This document shows positions 28,466 to 38,521 of a stretch of 64,000 bases of DNA, in pieces. This DNA comes from Chryseobacterium sp. CH25. Its GTDB lineage: Bacteria; Bacteroidota; Bacteroidia; Flavobacteriales; Weeksellaceae. Where the stretch lies: assembly GCF_004119455.1 (NCBI RefSeq), contig NZ_NRQT01000001.1, positions 62,001-126,000 of the forward strand. Direction: 5' to 3'. The notes beneath the pieces were generated by a model. It was not told the origin of the DNA. It made no database searches and was given only the letters and a program-made list of their open reading frames with translations. A program made the position numbers and the translations under genes. How positions within the stretch are numbered: the stretch's first letter is position 1; the number at the start of each line of letters is the position of its first letter.

Positions 28466-30240
28466 ATGGCTACATTAAAAGGAGGTGAATTCCTGATCAA
28501 GGAAATTCCTGCAAACGAAATTTTCAGTGTTGAAGAACTGAATGAAGAACAAAAAATGCTTCGTGATTCGGCGAAGGAATTTATAGATAGAGAGGTTGTC
28601 CCTCAAAGAGAACGTTTCGAAAAGAAAGATTATGCATTCACTGAAGAAACGATGCGTAAACTTGGTGATATGGGAATGTTAGGTATTGCAGTTCCTGAAG
28701 AGTACGGAGGTCTTGGAATGGGCTTTGTAACGACGATGTTAGCTTGCGACTACCTTTCCGGAACTACAGGTTCATTGGCTACAGCTTATGGAGCACACAC
28801 AGGAATCGGAACTTTGCCAATCGTTCTTTACGGAACTGAAGAGCAAAAGAAAAAATATCTTCCAGACTTAGCTACTGGAACAAAATTCGGAGCTTACTGC
28901 TTAACTGAACCGGATGCTGGTTCTGATGCCAACTCTGGAAAAACAAGAGCTAAGCTTTCTGAGGATGGAAAACACTATATCATCAATGGTCAGAAAATGT
29001 GGATCTCTAATGCAGGATTTGCAGACACATTCACTTTATTCGCTAAAATTGATGATGATAAAACATCACAGGTTTCGTCATCAACAGATCTGAGTTGGAG
29101 AATCCTGAAAGCTTAACTTTCGGTGAAGAAGAACACAAATTAGGTATTCGTGCCTCTTCTACCCGTCAGGTTTTCTTCAATGATATGAAAGTTCCTGTAG
29201 AGAATCTTTTAGGAGAAAGAAACAATGGTTTCAAAATCGCTTTAAATGCACTGAACGTAGGTCGTATTAAATTAGCAGCTGCTTGTTTAGATGCACAAAG
29301 AAGAATCTTAAACCACTCTATCCAGTATTCTAACGAAAGAAAACAGTTTGGAGTTTCTATCTCTACTTTCGGAGCCATCAGAAAGAAACTTGCTGAAATG
29401 GCAACAGGTGTTTTTGTAAGTGAGGCTGGTTCTTACAGAGCTGCGAAAAACGTTCAGGATAAAATTGACGAATTGGTAGCAGGTGGAATGGATCATCAGG
29501 CTGCAGAGCTTAAAGGTGTTGAAGAATTCGCTGTAGAATGTTCTATCCTTAAAGTATTTGTTTCTGATCTTGCTCAGCACACTGCAGATGAAGGAATCCA
29601 GGTATACGGAGGTATGGGATTCTCTGAAGATACTCCAATGGAAGCTGCATGGAGAGATTCAAGAATTTCAAGAATCTATGAAGGAACAAACGAAATCAAC
29701 AGATTATTAGCGGTGGGAATGCTTATTAAAAGAGCAATGAAAGGTGAATTAGACCTTTTATCTCCTGCAATGGCAATCAGCAAAGAATTGATGGGTATTC
29801 CTTCATTTGAAGTTCCTGATTATTCAGCATTCATGAGCGAAGAGAAAGCAATTATCGCAAACCTTAAGAAAGTATTCCTTATGGTTTCCGGAGCTGCTCT
29901 TCAGAAATATATGATGGATATTGAAAAGCAACAACACTTATTATTGAATGCTTCTGAAATCCTTAACCAAATCTACATGGCAGAATCTGCAGTATTAAGA
30001 GCTGAGAAACATTTCTCTCCTGATTCTGTAGAAGCAGCAATGGCTCAATTAAACCTTTACAAAGCTGTTGAGAAAATCATCGTAGCAGCTAAAGAAGGAA
30101 TTATTTCTTTCGCTGAAGGAGATGAGCAGAGAATGATGCTTTCAGGATTAAGAAGATTCACTAAGTATACTAATCATCCGAATGTAGTGGCATTAACTGA
30201 AAAAGTAGCGGCTCACTATATTGAAAAAGGAACTTATTAG
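28466..30240 (+). pseudogene. acyl-CoA dehydrogenase, frameshifted
   Basis: This FAD enzyme makes the first oxidation of beta-oxidation. The N-terminal part has KFGAYCLTEPDAGSDANS and KMWISNAGFADTF. The C-terminal part has RKQFGVSISTFGAIRKKLAEMA, the GGMGFSEDTPMEAAWRDSRI motif and the catalytic-base segment RIYEGTNEINR. The frames join if one A is added to the four-A run at 29060-29063, restoring DDDKNITGFVVNRSELENPES. The repaired length is 591 residues, the longer ACAD subtype common in Bacteroidota. It is the last gene of the operon, followed by a terminator. Confidence 0.85.
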
Positions 30241-30265
30241 TCTTAATAACATAAATTTGATTTCA

Positions 30266-30292
30266 AAACGTCCCATTTTGGGGCGTTTTTTT
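30266..30292 (+). terminator. terminator of the fad operon
   Basis: AAAACGTCCC / GGGGCGTTTTTTT arms around ATTTT, 25 bases after the acyl-CoA dehydrogenase stop. Confidence 0.85.
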
Positions 30293-30384
30293 ATTGTTCT
30301 TACAGAAGTCTCAAAGAATTTCAGATTTCAATATTTTTTCCTAACTTTATTTTAGCTAAAACCATGTAACTCAAAATAAAACAT

Positions 30385-30720
30385 ATGGGAAAATTTATTA
30401 TTTCTAAAAGAGCCAATGGCGAATTTCAATTTAACCTTAAAGCTGTAAACGGACAGATCATTTTAACAAGTCAGGGATACAGTACAAAACCATCCTGCGA
30501 AAATGGAATCAGTTCTGTAAAAACTAATGCACAGGAAGATGCCAAATTTGAAAGAAATACCGCCAGAGATGGAAGATGTTATTTTAACCTTAAAGCCGGA
30601 AACGGGCAGATTATCGGAACCAGCCAGATGTATGAATCAGATAATGGTATGGAAAACGGAATAGAATCTGTTAAAAACAATGCTCCCAATGCCTCAGTAG
30701 AGGAAGAAACAAACTTGTAA
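30385..30720 (+). CDS. YegP-family (DUF1508) tandem-repeat protein
   Basis: The 111-residue protein is two copies of the DUF1508 motif: FQFNLKAVNGQIILTSQGY near residue 14 and CYFNLKAGNGQIIGTSQMY near 65. Each is followed by C/MENGI.SVK.NA. This is the YegP two-repeat arrangement. The family is small and cytosolic, and its function is not settled. Length is normal. A separate terminator follows, so it is probably a single-gene unit. Confidence 0.85.
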   Translation: MGKFIISKRANGEFQFNLKAVNGQIILTSQGYSTKPSCENGISSVKTNAQEDAKFERNTARDGRCYFNLKAGNGQIIGTSQMYESDNGMENGIESVKNNAPNASVEEETNL

Positions 30721-30740
30721 AACAATATTAAATAATCTCA

Positions 30741-30772
30741 ATAAAAATGTCTTATTTTTTAAGGCATTTTTT
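30741..30772 (+). terminator. terminator after yegP-like gene
   Basis: A 12-bp stem AAAAATGTCTTA / TAAGGCATTTTT with one G-U pair, followed by more T residues. It lies just upstream of the HD-protein start and shares bases with its possible -7 box (TATTTTTG, 30772-30779). Confidence 0.65.
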
Positions 30773-30800
30773 ATTTTTGTACTCTATTTTCATAGAAAAA

Positions 30801-31247
30801 ATGACAAAAGAAGAATTACTACATAGAGCTATAAAAATTGCCGATAAGGCACATAAAGGGCAAACTGATAAATACCACGCTCCTTACATTGCACACGTAA
30901 TGCGCGTAATGGAATACGGTAAAACGATGGATGAGAAAATTGTGGGTGTTCTGCATGACGTGGTGGAAGACCATCCGATAGAATTCAGTCTGGATTATTT
31001 AAGAACTGAGGGCTTTCCGGAATACATCATTTTTGCCATCAGCTGCCTTACTAAATTTGATCCTGAAGAAGATTACGATGAATTTGTCAAGAGAACAGAA
31101 AGATCTCCTCTGGCTGTTGCCGTAAAGCTTAATGACCTTCGTGATAATATGGACCTTAGAAGAGTAAACCGTGAGCTTACTCCTAAGGACATTAAAAGGT
31201 TCAATAAATATCTTAAAGCCTATCGTTATCTGATAGAGAAATATTAA
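30801..31247 (+). CDS. small HD-domain phosphohydrolase, (p)ppGpp-hydrolase-like
   Basis: The 148-residue protein shows an HD-type metal site: H in YIAHVMRV, HD in GVLHDVVED and D in AVKLNDLRDN. The layout fits the hydrolase half of SpoT or small MESH1-like alarmone hydrolases. No synthetase domain is present. The substrate is not shown by the sequence. ATG at 30801 is chosen because the earlier in-frame ATG at 30747 lies in the terminator hairpin. The stop overlaps the convergent DUF2490 gene by four bases. Confidence 0.7.
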   Translation: MTKEELLHRAIKIADKAHKGQTDKYHAPYIAHVMRVMEYGKTMDEKIVGVLHDVVEDHPIEFSLDYLRTEGFPEYIIFAISCLTKFDPEEDYDEFVKRTERSPLAVAVKLNDLRDNMDLRRVNRELTPKDIKRFNKYLKAYRYLIEKY

Positions 31248-31960
31248 TCTGCACCAGGGAAATCATACGTTTTAACCTCATGATTTGTACCATCAATATT
31301 GATGTTTAAGGCCAGATAAATGAAATGTAAGTTTTTATTTCCTTTTGCTTCAAATTCACGCTGCCAAAGGTATCCGCTTACAATTCCGAAATAATCATCG
31401 ATCTGATAGCCGAAACCGCCATAGACTCTGTTTCTGGCAAAAGTAGGCTTCATCGGGGTTACCAGGAATAGCTCATCATAAGCATTGGCAAAAATAGTCC
31501 CCTTTTTGATTGTTTTAGCGTTTAAAGGAACACTTACATTCAGACGGTAACGGTAACGCATTCTTTGAGAAGTCTTATCAATTTGTGGTTCATAAAACCA
31601 GCTTTTCTCCACACGGAAACGGTTTTCAAACTTCACGATGCCTTTTTTAACATCAATGACATCCTGAAGCCAAACCCTGAATTCTTCTCTGCTTAATTTT
31701 TTATCCTTATAGTTGACGTATCTTCCAAGCCCCACAAATGGTTTGTGATTCTTGGTAAGATTATACCCTAATCCCCCTTTTATTTCATAATAATCAGGGT
31801 AGGTATAATCTTCGTTACCTCTCAATTGCCCTTCTCCATAAATGAAGAATTTAGGATGAAACTTATAGGTTAGAGTCACTGCGTTGAAGCTGGAAACATG
31901 TTCCTGTGCTTTGAAAAAAGATAGACTAAGAAGTAGACCTAAACCTAAAAACCGTTTCAT
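31244..31960 (-). CDS. DUF2490 outer-membrane protein
   Basis: The 238-residue product starts with a signal peptide ending FFKAQ and continues as alternating beta strands (KFFIYGEGQLRG, KFENRFRVEKSWFYE, RMRYRYRLNVSVPL). This is the DUF2490 family of putative barrels. ATG at 31960 fits the signal peptide. The longer frame starting at 32074 would overlap the upstream receptor gene. It lies 71 bases after the TonB receptor and may be cotranscribed with it. The function is unknown. Confidence 0.75.
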   Translation of the reverse strand: MKRFLGLGLLLSLSFFKAQEHVSSFNAVTLTYKFHPKFFIYGEGQLRGNEDYTYPDYYEIKGGLGYNLTKNHKPFVGLGRYVNYKDKKLSREEFRVWLQDVIDVKKGIVKFENRFRVEKSWFYEPQIDKTSQRMRYRYRLNVSVPLNAKTIKKGTIFANAYDELFLVTPMKPTFARNRVYGGFGYQIDDYFGIVSGYLWQREFEAKGNKNLHFIYLALNINIDGTNHEVKTYDFPGAD

Positions 31961-32031
31961 AAAAAATTTTTGCAAATGTATATTTTTTAACAATTTGTTA
32001 ATATTAACTTTCATTAATATTAAATTAACAC

Positions 32032-33843
32032 TTACTTCATATTGATTGTATAAGAAAAACCAATATGGAACCACCTTTGCGGCATTTCAACTCCAAATGC
32101 TTCCGTGTATTTTGTATTGGTAATATTATTCACTAGAACATATACTGAATAGTCTTTTTTACTGAAGCTTAGTTTGTTATCTAACAGCTGATAACTTCCT
32201 AAATTCTGCCTTTCATTATATCTGTAAACTAATTCATTTGTGAAACCTCTCAGGAACTTTACTTCCACCTTGCTAATGAACTGATGTCTCAGATTATCCA
32301 TAATATATTTTGAAACAAACTCATTGGATTTCTGAAACTTACCATCAATATAGGTATACCCTGCCATCATTTTCAGCCAGTTGTTCATTTTGTAATTAAT
32401 CTCAGTTTCTATTCCTTTGATTTTGATGTTCCCAACATTTTCAGCAATCCAAGTTTTATCATTAATATCCTTTTTTATCCAGTCAATAGAATTTTTTGAG
32501 TCTCTTAAAAACCCACTGATTTTAGCTAAAATCTTTTGATTCTGATATTGATATCCTATCTCAGATGAAACTCCATTTTCAGGTAACAGATTTGGGTTAC
32601 CACGCTCCTGCGGGCTTACATAATAAAGATCAGTAAAGGTCGGAATACGGTGTACTTTGGCAATATTTCCGTACACTTTATTATTCGGATTGAAATTATA
32701 CCCCACATCTAATCCTGGATAGAAGAAATTACCTTCTTTAGAATAGTTTGCCCATGAAATTCCTGGGCTGATGTTTAATTTTTTATCTAATAGTGAAAAA
32801 TGGTGTTCAAAGAAAACCTGAGAAACAAAACGGTTCGGATTACCCAAATTGCTGCTTACAAGAAATTCCTTTCTCAGTTCCACACCCACTCCGGTAGTTC
32901 CCAATCCCCACTGGTAACTTGAATTAATCTCTCCACCTACATTATTCCCGATATGCATATTCCTGTAAATGGAAGGTTTCTGCCTGTTATAAAGATACAT
33001 ATCCTGCCCTCTTCTCCAATATACATTAGAATTAAGCTTTAATTTCCCAAACGTCTGCTGATGCGCCACACTTACAATGGAAGCCTGCATTTCTTCATAC
33101 TGATCTATAGCACTTTTAGATGCATAAAATCCATTAGCCCCAAATTTCTTTTCAGAAAAACCAGCCTGAAGCCTCACATCTCCATTCTTAATATTCAGTT
33201 TTCCCTGGTAGAATACGTTTCTGATTTCATAATCCGTATTATACATATATCCTTCTGATCCTGAAGCATTAGCCTGAAGAGTATTGGCAAATTTCTCATT
33301 TCCCATCTGGGCATTGAACCCTAAACTATAAGAGCTGTAGTCACCACCTTCTGCACTTATTTTAACTTTTTTTCCTACTCCAGGTTTGGTAATCACATTA
33401 ATGACTCCGGCATAAGCATTCTGTCCAAAACGTCTGGCAGCAGGTCCTTTTATGATCTCAATCTTTTCAACATCTTCAAGATCTACAGGAAGATTCATAG
33501 AATTGTGTCCCGTTTGAGAATCGTTGATTCTTACTCCGTTTAATAATAGCAGAACCTGTTCAAATGAACTTCCACGGAAGCTTATATCACTCTGAACTCC
33601 ATTAGATCCTCTCCTTCTGATATCCATACCCGGAACCTGCTGAAGGATTTCATCAATACTTTTGGATGGAGCATTGGCAATATCTTCTTTGGTAATAACA
33701 GTAATATTCTGGTTAGCACTTTTGTATGGTGTAGAGATAAATTTCCCCTGAAATTCAATGTTTTCAATATCTGTAGTCTTTTCCTGTGCGTTTACCAAAA
33801 GTAAAGATCCCAGAAAAAAAACACTTCCTATCTTTTTGATCAT
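32032..33843 (-). CDS. TonB-dependent outer-membrane receptor
   Basis: The 603-residue product has a signal peptide ending LVNAQ. A plug domain follows (NITVITKEDIANAPSKSIDEILQQVPGMD, ISFRGSSFEQVLLLLNGVRINDSQTG, VEKIEIIKGPAARRFGQNAYAGVINVITK), then a barrel ending GFSYTINMK. The order and length fit the BtuB-like class of vitamin or metal-chelate receptors. There is no SusD partner, so it is not a SusC glycan system. No cobalamin riboswitch was found upstream. ATG at 33843 is used; the longer start at 33870 adds nine residues before the signal peptide. Confidence 0.87.
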   Translation of the reverse strand: MIKKIGSVFFLGSLLLVNAQEKTTDIENIEFQGKFISTPYKSANQNITVITKEDIANAPSKSIDEILQQVPGMDIRRRGSNGVQSDISFRGSSFEQVLLLLNGVRINDSQTGHNSMNLPVDLEDVEKIEIIKGPAARRFGQNAYAGVINVITKPGVGKKVKISAEGGDYSSYSLGFNAQMGNEKFANTLQANASGSEGYMYNTDYEIRNVFYQGKLNIKNGDVRLQAGFSEKKFGANGFYASKSAIDQYEEMQASIVSVAHQQTFGKLKLNSNVYWRRGQDMYLYNRQKPSIYRNMHIGNNVGGEINSSYQWGLGTTGVGVELRKEFLVSSNLGNPNRFVSQVFFEHHFSLLDKKLNISPGISWANYSKEGNFFYPGLDVGYNFNPNNKVYGNIAKVHRIPTFTDLYYVSPQERGNPNLLPENGVSSEIGYQYQNQKILAKISGFLRDSKNSIDWIKKDINDKTWIAENVGNIKIKGIETEINYKMNNWLKMMAGYTYIDGKFQKSNEFVSKYIMDNLRHQFISKVEVKFLRGFTNELVYRYNERQNLGSYQLLDNKLSFSKKDYSVYVLVNNITNTKYTEAFGVEMPQRWFHIGFSYTINMK

Positions 33844-33874
33844 AATCGTTTCCGTAGTTTCTTTTAACAAGGTT

Positions 33875-33905
33875 CAAAAGTAAGGGAGTTCATGAAGACA
33901 GGCAA
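33875..33905 (-). promoter_or_regulatory. candidate promoter of the TonB receptor (TTG-N20-TACTTTTG)
   Basis: Read on the minus strand, TTG (33905-33903), 20 bases and TACTTTTG (33882-33875) match the Bacteroidota consensus. The -7 box ends 32 bases before the ATG. Confidence 0.45.
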
Positions 33906-33919
33906 ATGATACTTGTCAT

Positions 33920-33948
33920 AAAAAAAGACGCGGCGTAGATGCTGCGTC
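33920..33948 (-). terminator. terminator hairpin with no annotated gene upstream
   Basis: GACGCAGC / GCCGCGTC stem with a six-base loop, followed on the minus strand by seven T residues. It lies upstream of the receptor promoter and would end a minus-strand transcript from the uvrA intergenic region. The only candidate is the 16-codon reading frame at 33970-34020. Confidence 0.6.
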
Positions 33949-33969
33949 TGTGTCTTTTGAGGGAGTATT

Positions 33970-34020
33970 CTATCTTTTTCTCATTAAATGTGTAACTAGA
34001 TCTCTGAATAATTTTCTCAT
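33970..34020 (-). CDS. possible 16-residue basic peptide or small RNA locus
   Basis: A short frame encodes MRKLFRDLVTHLMRKR and ends 22 bases before the terminator hairpin at 33948. The peptide is cationic and could form an amphipathic helix. No clear -7 box is visible upstream. It could equally be a small RNA. This is a weak call, supported mainly by the orphan terminator. Confidence 0.25.
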   Translation of the reverse strand: MRKLFRDLVTHLMRKR

Positions 34021-34465
34021 TTCTATATTACATATTTATGAATACAATTTTAAATAATTTTAAAATATAAAACAATACCCAAATAAAAAAACCTGTTAAA
34101 AGATCAAAAACTGTTTAAAATTCAATAATAACAACTTATGAAAAGATAATAATTCCACAAAACAGATCTAAAATACCATTTTTATGAGCTCCAAATTGGG
34201 ATATCATTCTTCTATTTTTTTTATTTTTTCATATAATTTTAGTCATAAGAGAAGCATATAATTTTCGCTAAAAATTCGTAATTTTGTGGGTCTTAATTTT
34301 ACGGCAAAAACATTCTTTTTCAACTGCATTTTGAACAACATCCTGCAACTATGTTGTCTATTTCAGCTGAATCTGGAAATAATTTGAATGTTCAATTGAT
34401 GACACCCCGGAATAATCCGGAAAACACCATTAACCGGCAGTTTACAAGGCTGTACAGTTGATTTT
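34021..34465. other. intergenic region before uvrA
   Basis: About 445 very AT-rich bases. A -7-like TAATTTTG at 34279-34286 could serve uvrA, but no TTG is at the right distance. No gene is seen on either strand. Confidence 0.4.
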
Positions 34466-37273
34466 ATGAATAAACAAAATATGGCTGATATTACAGAAAT
34501 AGATATAAAAAAACAGATTTTCGTTAAGAATGCCCATCTTAACAATCTGAAACATATAGATGTCCTGATCCCGAAAAACAAACTGATTGTTATTACAGGA
34601 GTATCAGGAAGCGGTAAGTCATCTCTTGCCTTCGATACCATTTACGCAGAAGGACAGAGAAGATATGTTGAGAGCTTAAGTTCTTATGCCCGCCAGTTTT
34701 TAGGAAAATTAGAAAAGCCTAAGGTGGATGACATTAAAGGACTTGCACCGTCCATCGCAATCCAGCAAAAAGTCATTTCATCCAATCCACGTTCTACAGT
34801 AGGAACATCTACAGAGATCTATGATTATATGAAGCTTTTGTTTGCAAGAATTGGAAAAACATTTTCTCCGGTTTCAGGAGAAGAAGTGAAAAAAGATTCC
34901 GTTTCTGACGTAGTTGATTTCATTAAGGCTTCTAAAAAAGACACTTCCTTTTTATTAACGGCTCCATTGGAATATGATGCTGATAATTTTAAGGAAACCC
35001 TGAATATTTTAAAACTGGCTGGTTTCACAAGACTTGAGATCAACGGAAATCTAGCAGGAATTGAAGATCTGGAAAGCTTCGGATTTGCTCCGGAAAAAGG
35101 AATGAAGATCAATCTTGTGATTGACCGTTTTTCTTATGAAGAAGATGAAAGCTTTTTACAGCGACTGGCTGATTCTATTCAAATGGCATTTTATGAAGGC
35201 CGTGGCTATTGTTCTTTAAAAAATACAGACACCGAAAAGGTAAAAGAATTTTCCAATAAATTTGAATTGGATGGAATGGAATTTCTTGAGCAGAATGTTC
35301 ATTTCTTCAGCTTCAATAACCCGTACGGAGCCTGTCCGGCTTGTGAAGGCTATGGAAAAGTAATCGGAATTGATGAAGACCTGGTAGTTCCTAACAAAAC
35401 ATTATCCATCTATGAAGACGCTGTAGTCTGCTGGAAAGGAGAAACGATGAGTGAGTGGAAAAAAGACTTCATTAAAAAAGCGGGAGACTTCCCTATTCAT
35501 AAACCTTATCATCAATTAACCAAAGAACAGAAAAATTTCCTTTGGAAAGGTGATGGTAAAAGCAATTTCCCATGCATCAACAATTTCTTCAAAATGCTTG
35601 AAGAAAACCTTTATAAAATCCAGTACAGAGTTATGCTTTCCCGATACAGAGGAAAAACGCTCTGCCCTACCTGTGAAGGACTGAGATTACGTGAAGAAAC
35701 AAGCTGGGTAAAAGTTGACGGACATAATATCCAGTCAATGATTGAGCTTCCATTGGATGAACTTGCTCCAATGATCAACAGTTTAAAATTATCCGACCAC
35801 GACAAAGAAGTTGCGAAGAGATTATTATACGAAATTACTACCCGACTTGAATTCTTATTGAAAGTTGGATTAGGATATTTAACACTCAACAGGACATCAA
35901 ATACTCTTTCCGGAGGAGAAAGTCAGAGAATTAACCTGGCAACAAGCTTAGGAAGTTCTTTGGTAGGTTCTATTTATATATTGGATGAACCTTCTATCGG
36001 GTTGCACTCCAAGGATACTGAAAACCTTATTGAAGTCTTAAAAAACCTTCGTGATTTAGGAAATACCGTAATTGTAGTAGAACACGATGAAGATGTGATG
36101 CATGCTGCCGATTATATTATTGATATTGGCCCGGAAGCTGGTTATCTTGGTGGAGAACTTGTTTTTGCAGGAGATTATAAAGATCTGAAAAAAGCCAATA
36201 CACTTACTTCAGAATATCTTACAGGAAGACTGGAAATAGAAGTTCCGACGAAACGAAGAAAAGCAAAAGAATGGATTCATATTAAAGGGGCCCGCCAAAA
36301 TAACCTTAAAAATATTGATGTAGACGTTCCTTTGGAGAGTTTAACCGTTATTTCAGGAGTTTCAGGAAGTGGAAAATCTACTTTGATGAAGGAAATTCTC
36401 ACCAATGACATTCAGATTCAATTAGGAATGGGTGGTAAAAAAGGAGATTATGATTCTGTAGAATTCCCGAAAAAGCTCATTAAAAATATTGAACTGATTG
36501 ATCAGAATCCTATTGGAAAATCCTCTCGTTCAAACCCTGTAACCTATCTGAAAGCTTATGATGATATCCGTGATCTTTTTGCCAAACAGAAAGTAGCCAA
36601 AATGATGGGGTATAAACCTAAACATTTCTCTTTCAACGTAGACGGCGGAAGATGTGATGAATGTAAAGGTGAAGGAGTCATCAGTGTTTCCATGCAGTTT
36701 ATGGCTGATATCGAGCTTGAATGTGAAGTTTGTAAAGGTACCCGTTTCAAAAGTGAAGTCCTTGAAGTGAAGTTTGATGAGAAAAGTATCTCTGATATTC
36801 TTCACATGACTGTGGATGAAGCTCTGGAATTCTTCAAAGATAACAACGAAGAAAAAATTGTGACCAAACTGAGACCTTTACAGGAAGTAGGATTAGGTTA
36901 TTTACAACTGGGACAAAGCTCTTCTACTCTTTCCGGTGGTGAGGCTCAGCGTGTGAAACTGGCTTCATTCCTAGTGAAAGGAGTCACTACAGACAAAACA
37001 TTATTTATTTTCGATGAACCTTCTACAGGTCTTCATTTCCATGATATTCAAAAGCTGTTGAAATCATTGCAGGCATTAATTGATCTTGGTCATTCTGTTA
37101 TTGTTATTGAACACCAGCCGGATATTATCAAATGTGCTGATTACATCATTGATATTGGCCCGGAAGCAGGAAAACATGGTGGTGAGGTTGTTTTTGCCGG
37201 AACTCCGGAAGACCTGACTAAAAACAAAAAATCTTATACCGCAAAATACATCAAGGAAAAACTTGAAAAATAA
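34466..37273 (+). CDS. uvrA: excinuclease ABC subunit A
   Basis: UvrA recognises DNA damage for nucleotide excision repair. The 935-residue protein has two ABC halves with Walker A motifs GVSGSGKSS (near residue 45) and GVSGSGKST (near 630). It has two signatures ([20 protein letters not shown]) and two zinc modules (CPACEGYG with [15 protein letters not shown] with CEVCKGTRF). The length is standard for full UvrA. The start could also be the ATG five codons later. No uvrB is nearby, as is usual. A terminator follows, so it is a single-gene unit. Confidence 0.95.
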   Translation: MNKQNMADITEIDIKKQIFVKNAHLNNLKHIDVLIPKNKLIVITGVSGSGKSSLAFDTIYAEGQRRYVESLSSYARQFLGKLEKPKVDDIKGLAPSIAIQQKVISSNPRSTVGTSTEIYDYMKLLFARIGKTFSPVSGEEVKKDSVSDVVDFIKASKKDTSFLLTAPLEYDADNFKETLNILKLAGFTRLEINGNLAGIEDLESFGFAPEKGMKINLVIDRFSYEEDESFLQRLADSIQMAFYEGRGYCSLKNTDTEKVKEFSNKFELDGMEFLEQNVHFFSFNNPYGACPACEGYGKVIGIDEDLVVPNKTLSIYEDAVVCWKGETMSEWKKDFIKKAGDFPIHKPYHQLTKEQKNFLWKGDGKSNFPCINNFFKMLEENLYKIQYRVMLSRYRGKTLCPTCEGLRLREETSWVKVDGHNIQSMIELPLDELAPMINSLKLSDHDKEVAKRLLYEITTRLEFLLKVGLGYLTLNRTSNTLSGGESQRINLATSLGSSLVGSIYILDEPSIGLHSKDTENLIEVLKNLRDLGNTVIVVEHDEDVMHAADYIIDIGPEAGYLGGELVFAGDYKDLKKANTLTSEYLTGRLEIEVPTKRRKAKEWIHIKGARQNNLKNIDVDVPLESLTVISGVSGSGKSTLMKEILTNDIQIQLGMGGKKGDYDSVEFPKKLIKNIELIDQNPIGKSSRSNPVTYLKAYDDIRDLFAKQKVAKMMGYKPKHFSFNVDGGRCDECKGEGVISVSMQFMADIELECEVCKGTRFKSEVLEVKFDEKSISDILHMTVDEALEFFKDNNEEKIVTKLRPLQEVGLGYLQLGQSSSTLSGGEAQRVKLASFLVKGVTTDKTLFIFDEPSTGLHFHDIQKLLKSLQALIDLGHSVIVIEHQPDIIKCADYIIDIGPEAGKHGGEVVFAGTPEDLTKNKKSYTAKYIKEKLEK

Positions 37274-37281
37274 ATAAAAAC

Positions 37282-37312
37282 AGAGAGCCATTGAGCTCTC
37301 TATTTTATTTTT
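37282..37312 (+). terminator. terminator after uvrA
   Basis: AGAGAGC / GCTCTCT hairpin with a six-base loop, then TATTTTATTTTT. Confidence 0.75.
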
Positions 37313-37431
37313 ATAGATAGAGCTGTTTTTTTACTACCCTTTTGTTTTTTAAGTTTACATTTATAAAAGTTTTTCCAAAGCAAGAGCTTTATATCAGGAA
37401 AATTCAGATTTTTGTAATCAATCCATTTTCT

Positions 37432-38211
37432 ATGACATTCAAAAAAGCAACATATTTACTTCCAGTTCTCGTGATTCTTATTCATTGTTCTGTAAAGAAA
37501 AACATGAACTCACATCATGAATATGAAGTAAAAAGAGATACATTAACTCTCTTCGACCAAAACAGAAACCGTAAAATTCCTGTTGCTTACTATCTGCCAA
37601 AAACAAATAAGAAAATGACCAATCAGCAGGTCGTTATTTTTAATCATGGGTATGGATTTAATAAAGGAGGTGATTACTTTGTTTATTCTTATTTAACGGA
37701 GAAATTAGCCTCAAAAGGATATTTCACAGTCAGTATTCAACATGAACAGACTACTGATGCTCCTCTACCTGTAGAAGGAAATCTGCAGTTAGTAAGAAGA
37801 CCTTTCTGGCAAAGCGGTTCCGACAATATATTATATGTATTGAATGAGCTTAAAAAAACGAATCCGGAGCTGGATTATAAACACCTTACCCTAATTGGAC
37901 ATTCCAATGGTGGAGATATGGTGGCTTTATTTGGAAATCAGCATCCTAATCTGGTGCATAAAATAATTACCATGGATAATCGCAGAATGTTTCTTCCAAG
38001 AACTGCCGTTCCTAAAATATATTCTTTACGATCCAATGATTATCCGGCTGATGAAGGGGTGCTGCCTACCGAAGAAGAACAGAAAAAGTACCACATGACG
38101 ATTCAATCCACAACAATCAACCACAGTCATATGGATAATAAAGGTAGTGATGAAGAAAAAAAAATATTGAATGATTTTATTCTGAAATACCTTGAAGAAC
38201 GCCAGTATTAA
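37432..38211 (+). CDS. alpha/beta-hydrolase lipoprotein
   Basis: The 259-residue product has a lipobox (VILIHC) at residue 18, so it is a lipid-anchored envelope protein. The hydrolase fold is shown by the oxyanion segment IFNHGYGFN, the nucleophile elbow GHSNGGDM, a likely acid in TMDNRR and a C-terminal His in NHSHMDN. The substrate is unknown; a serine esterase or acyl-hydrolase role fits. ATG at 37432 directly precedes the signal sequence. The earlier in-frame ATG at 37342 would bury it behind 30 residues. Confidence 0.75.
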   Translation: MTFKKATYLLPVLVILIHCSVKKNMNSHHEYEVKRDTLTLFDQNRNRKIPVAYYLPKTNKKMTNQQVVIFNHGYGFNKGGDYFVYSYLTEKLASKGYFTVSIQHEQTTDAPLPVEGNLQLVRRPFWQSGSDNILYVLNELKKTNPELDYKHLTLIGHSNGGDMVALFGNQHPNLVHKIITMDNRRMFLPRTAVPKIYSLRSNDYPADEGVLPTEEEQKKYHMTIQSTTINHSHMDNKGSDEEKKILNDFILKYLEERQY

Positions 38212-38258
38212 AGGTTTCTTTACCTTTTTAAGAGATAAATTGTTGAGAAACTCCATAC

Positions 38259-38282
38259 TTATCCACAACAAATTGTGGATAA
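38259..38282. promoter_or_regulatory. pair of inverted DnaA boxes
   Basis: Two perfect consensus DnaA boxes, TTATCCACA at 38259-38267 and TGTGGATAA at 38274-38282, face each other across six bases. An AT-rich stretch follows (38283-38356). They could bind DnaA, or could simply form a transcriptional hairpin after the hydrolase gene. Confidence 0.4.
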
Positions 38283-38356
38283 CTTGTGAATTTTAACATT
38301 AAATTCATATTTCGTATTAAAAATATCACTACATTTACTATGTAATAAACATCGAA

Positions 38357-38422
38357 GTGGAAACTTTATTTGCTTTTCTTACTACTCTTGAAATTGCAAT
38401 TAAATTTGAAATAAAAATTTAA
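38357..38422 (+). CDS. possible 21-residue small protein (GTG start) with its own terminator
   Basis: A short frame from GTG at 38357 encodes METLFAFLTTLEIAIKFEIK plus one more Ile (M for GTG), stopping at the base of a strong terminator. The composition is hydrophobic with two charged turns. There is no Shine-Dalgarno-like sequence, but those are rare in this phylum. It might instead be part of a small RNA. Confidence 0.25.
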   Translation: METLFAFLTTLEIAIKFEIKI

Positions 38423-38449
38423 GCACAGCATTGTCGGCTGTGCTTTTTT
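38421..38449 (+). terminator. terminator after possible small gene
   Basis: AAGCACAGC / GCTGTGCTTTTTT hairpin with loop ATTGTCG. It stands about 210 bases after the hydrolase stop. Confidence 0.75.
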
Positions 38450-38488
38450 ATTGTTGTCTAATTAAAAAAATGAGATGTCTTATCTACT

Positions 38489-38521
38489 GAATCTGCCTCT
38501 AAAGGGCAGATTCTTTTATTT
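38489..38521 (+). terminator. second terminator-like hairpin before the tRNA
   Basis: GAATCTGCC / GGCAGATTC hairpin with loop TCTAAAG, followed by TTTTATTTT. With the one at 38421 it isolates the tRNA gene from upstream transcription. Confidence 0.65.

Noticed and set aside
33844..34100. Cobalamin riboswitch upstream of the TonB receptor
   Set aside because: The characteristic B12-box and multi-stem leader are not seen; the leader after the candidate promoter is only about 30 bases.
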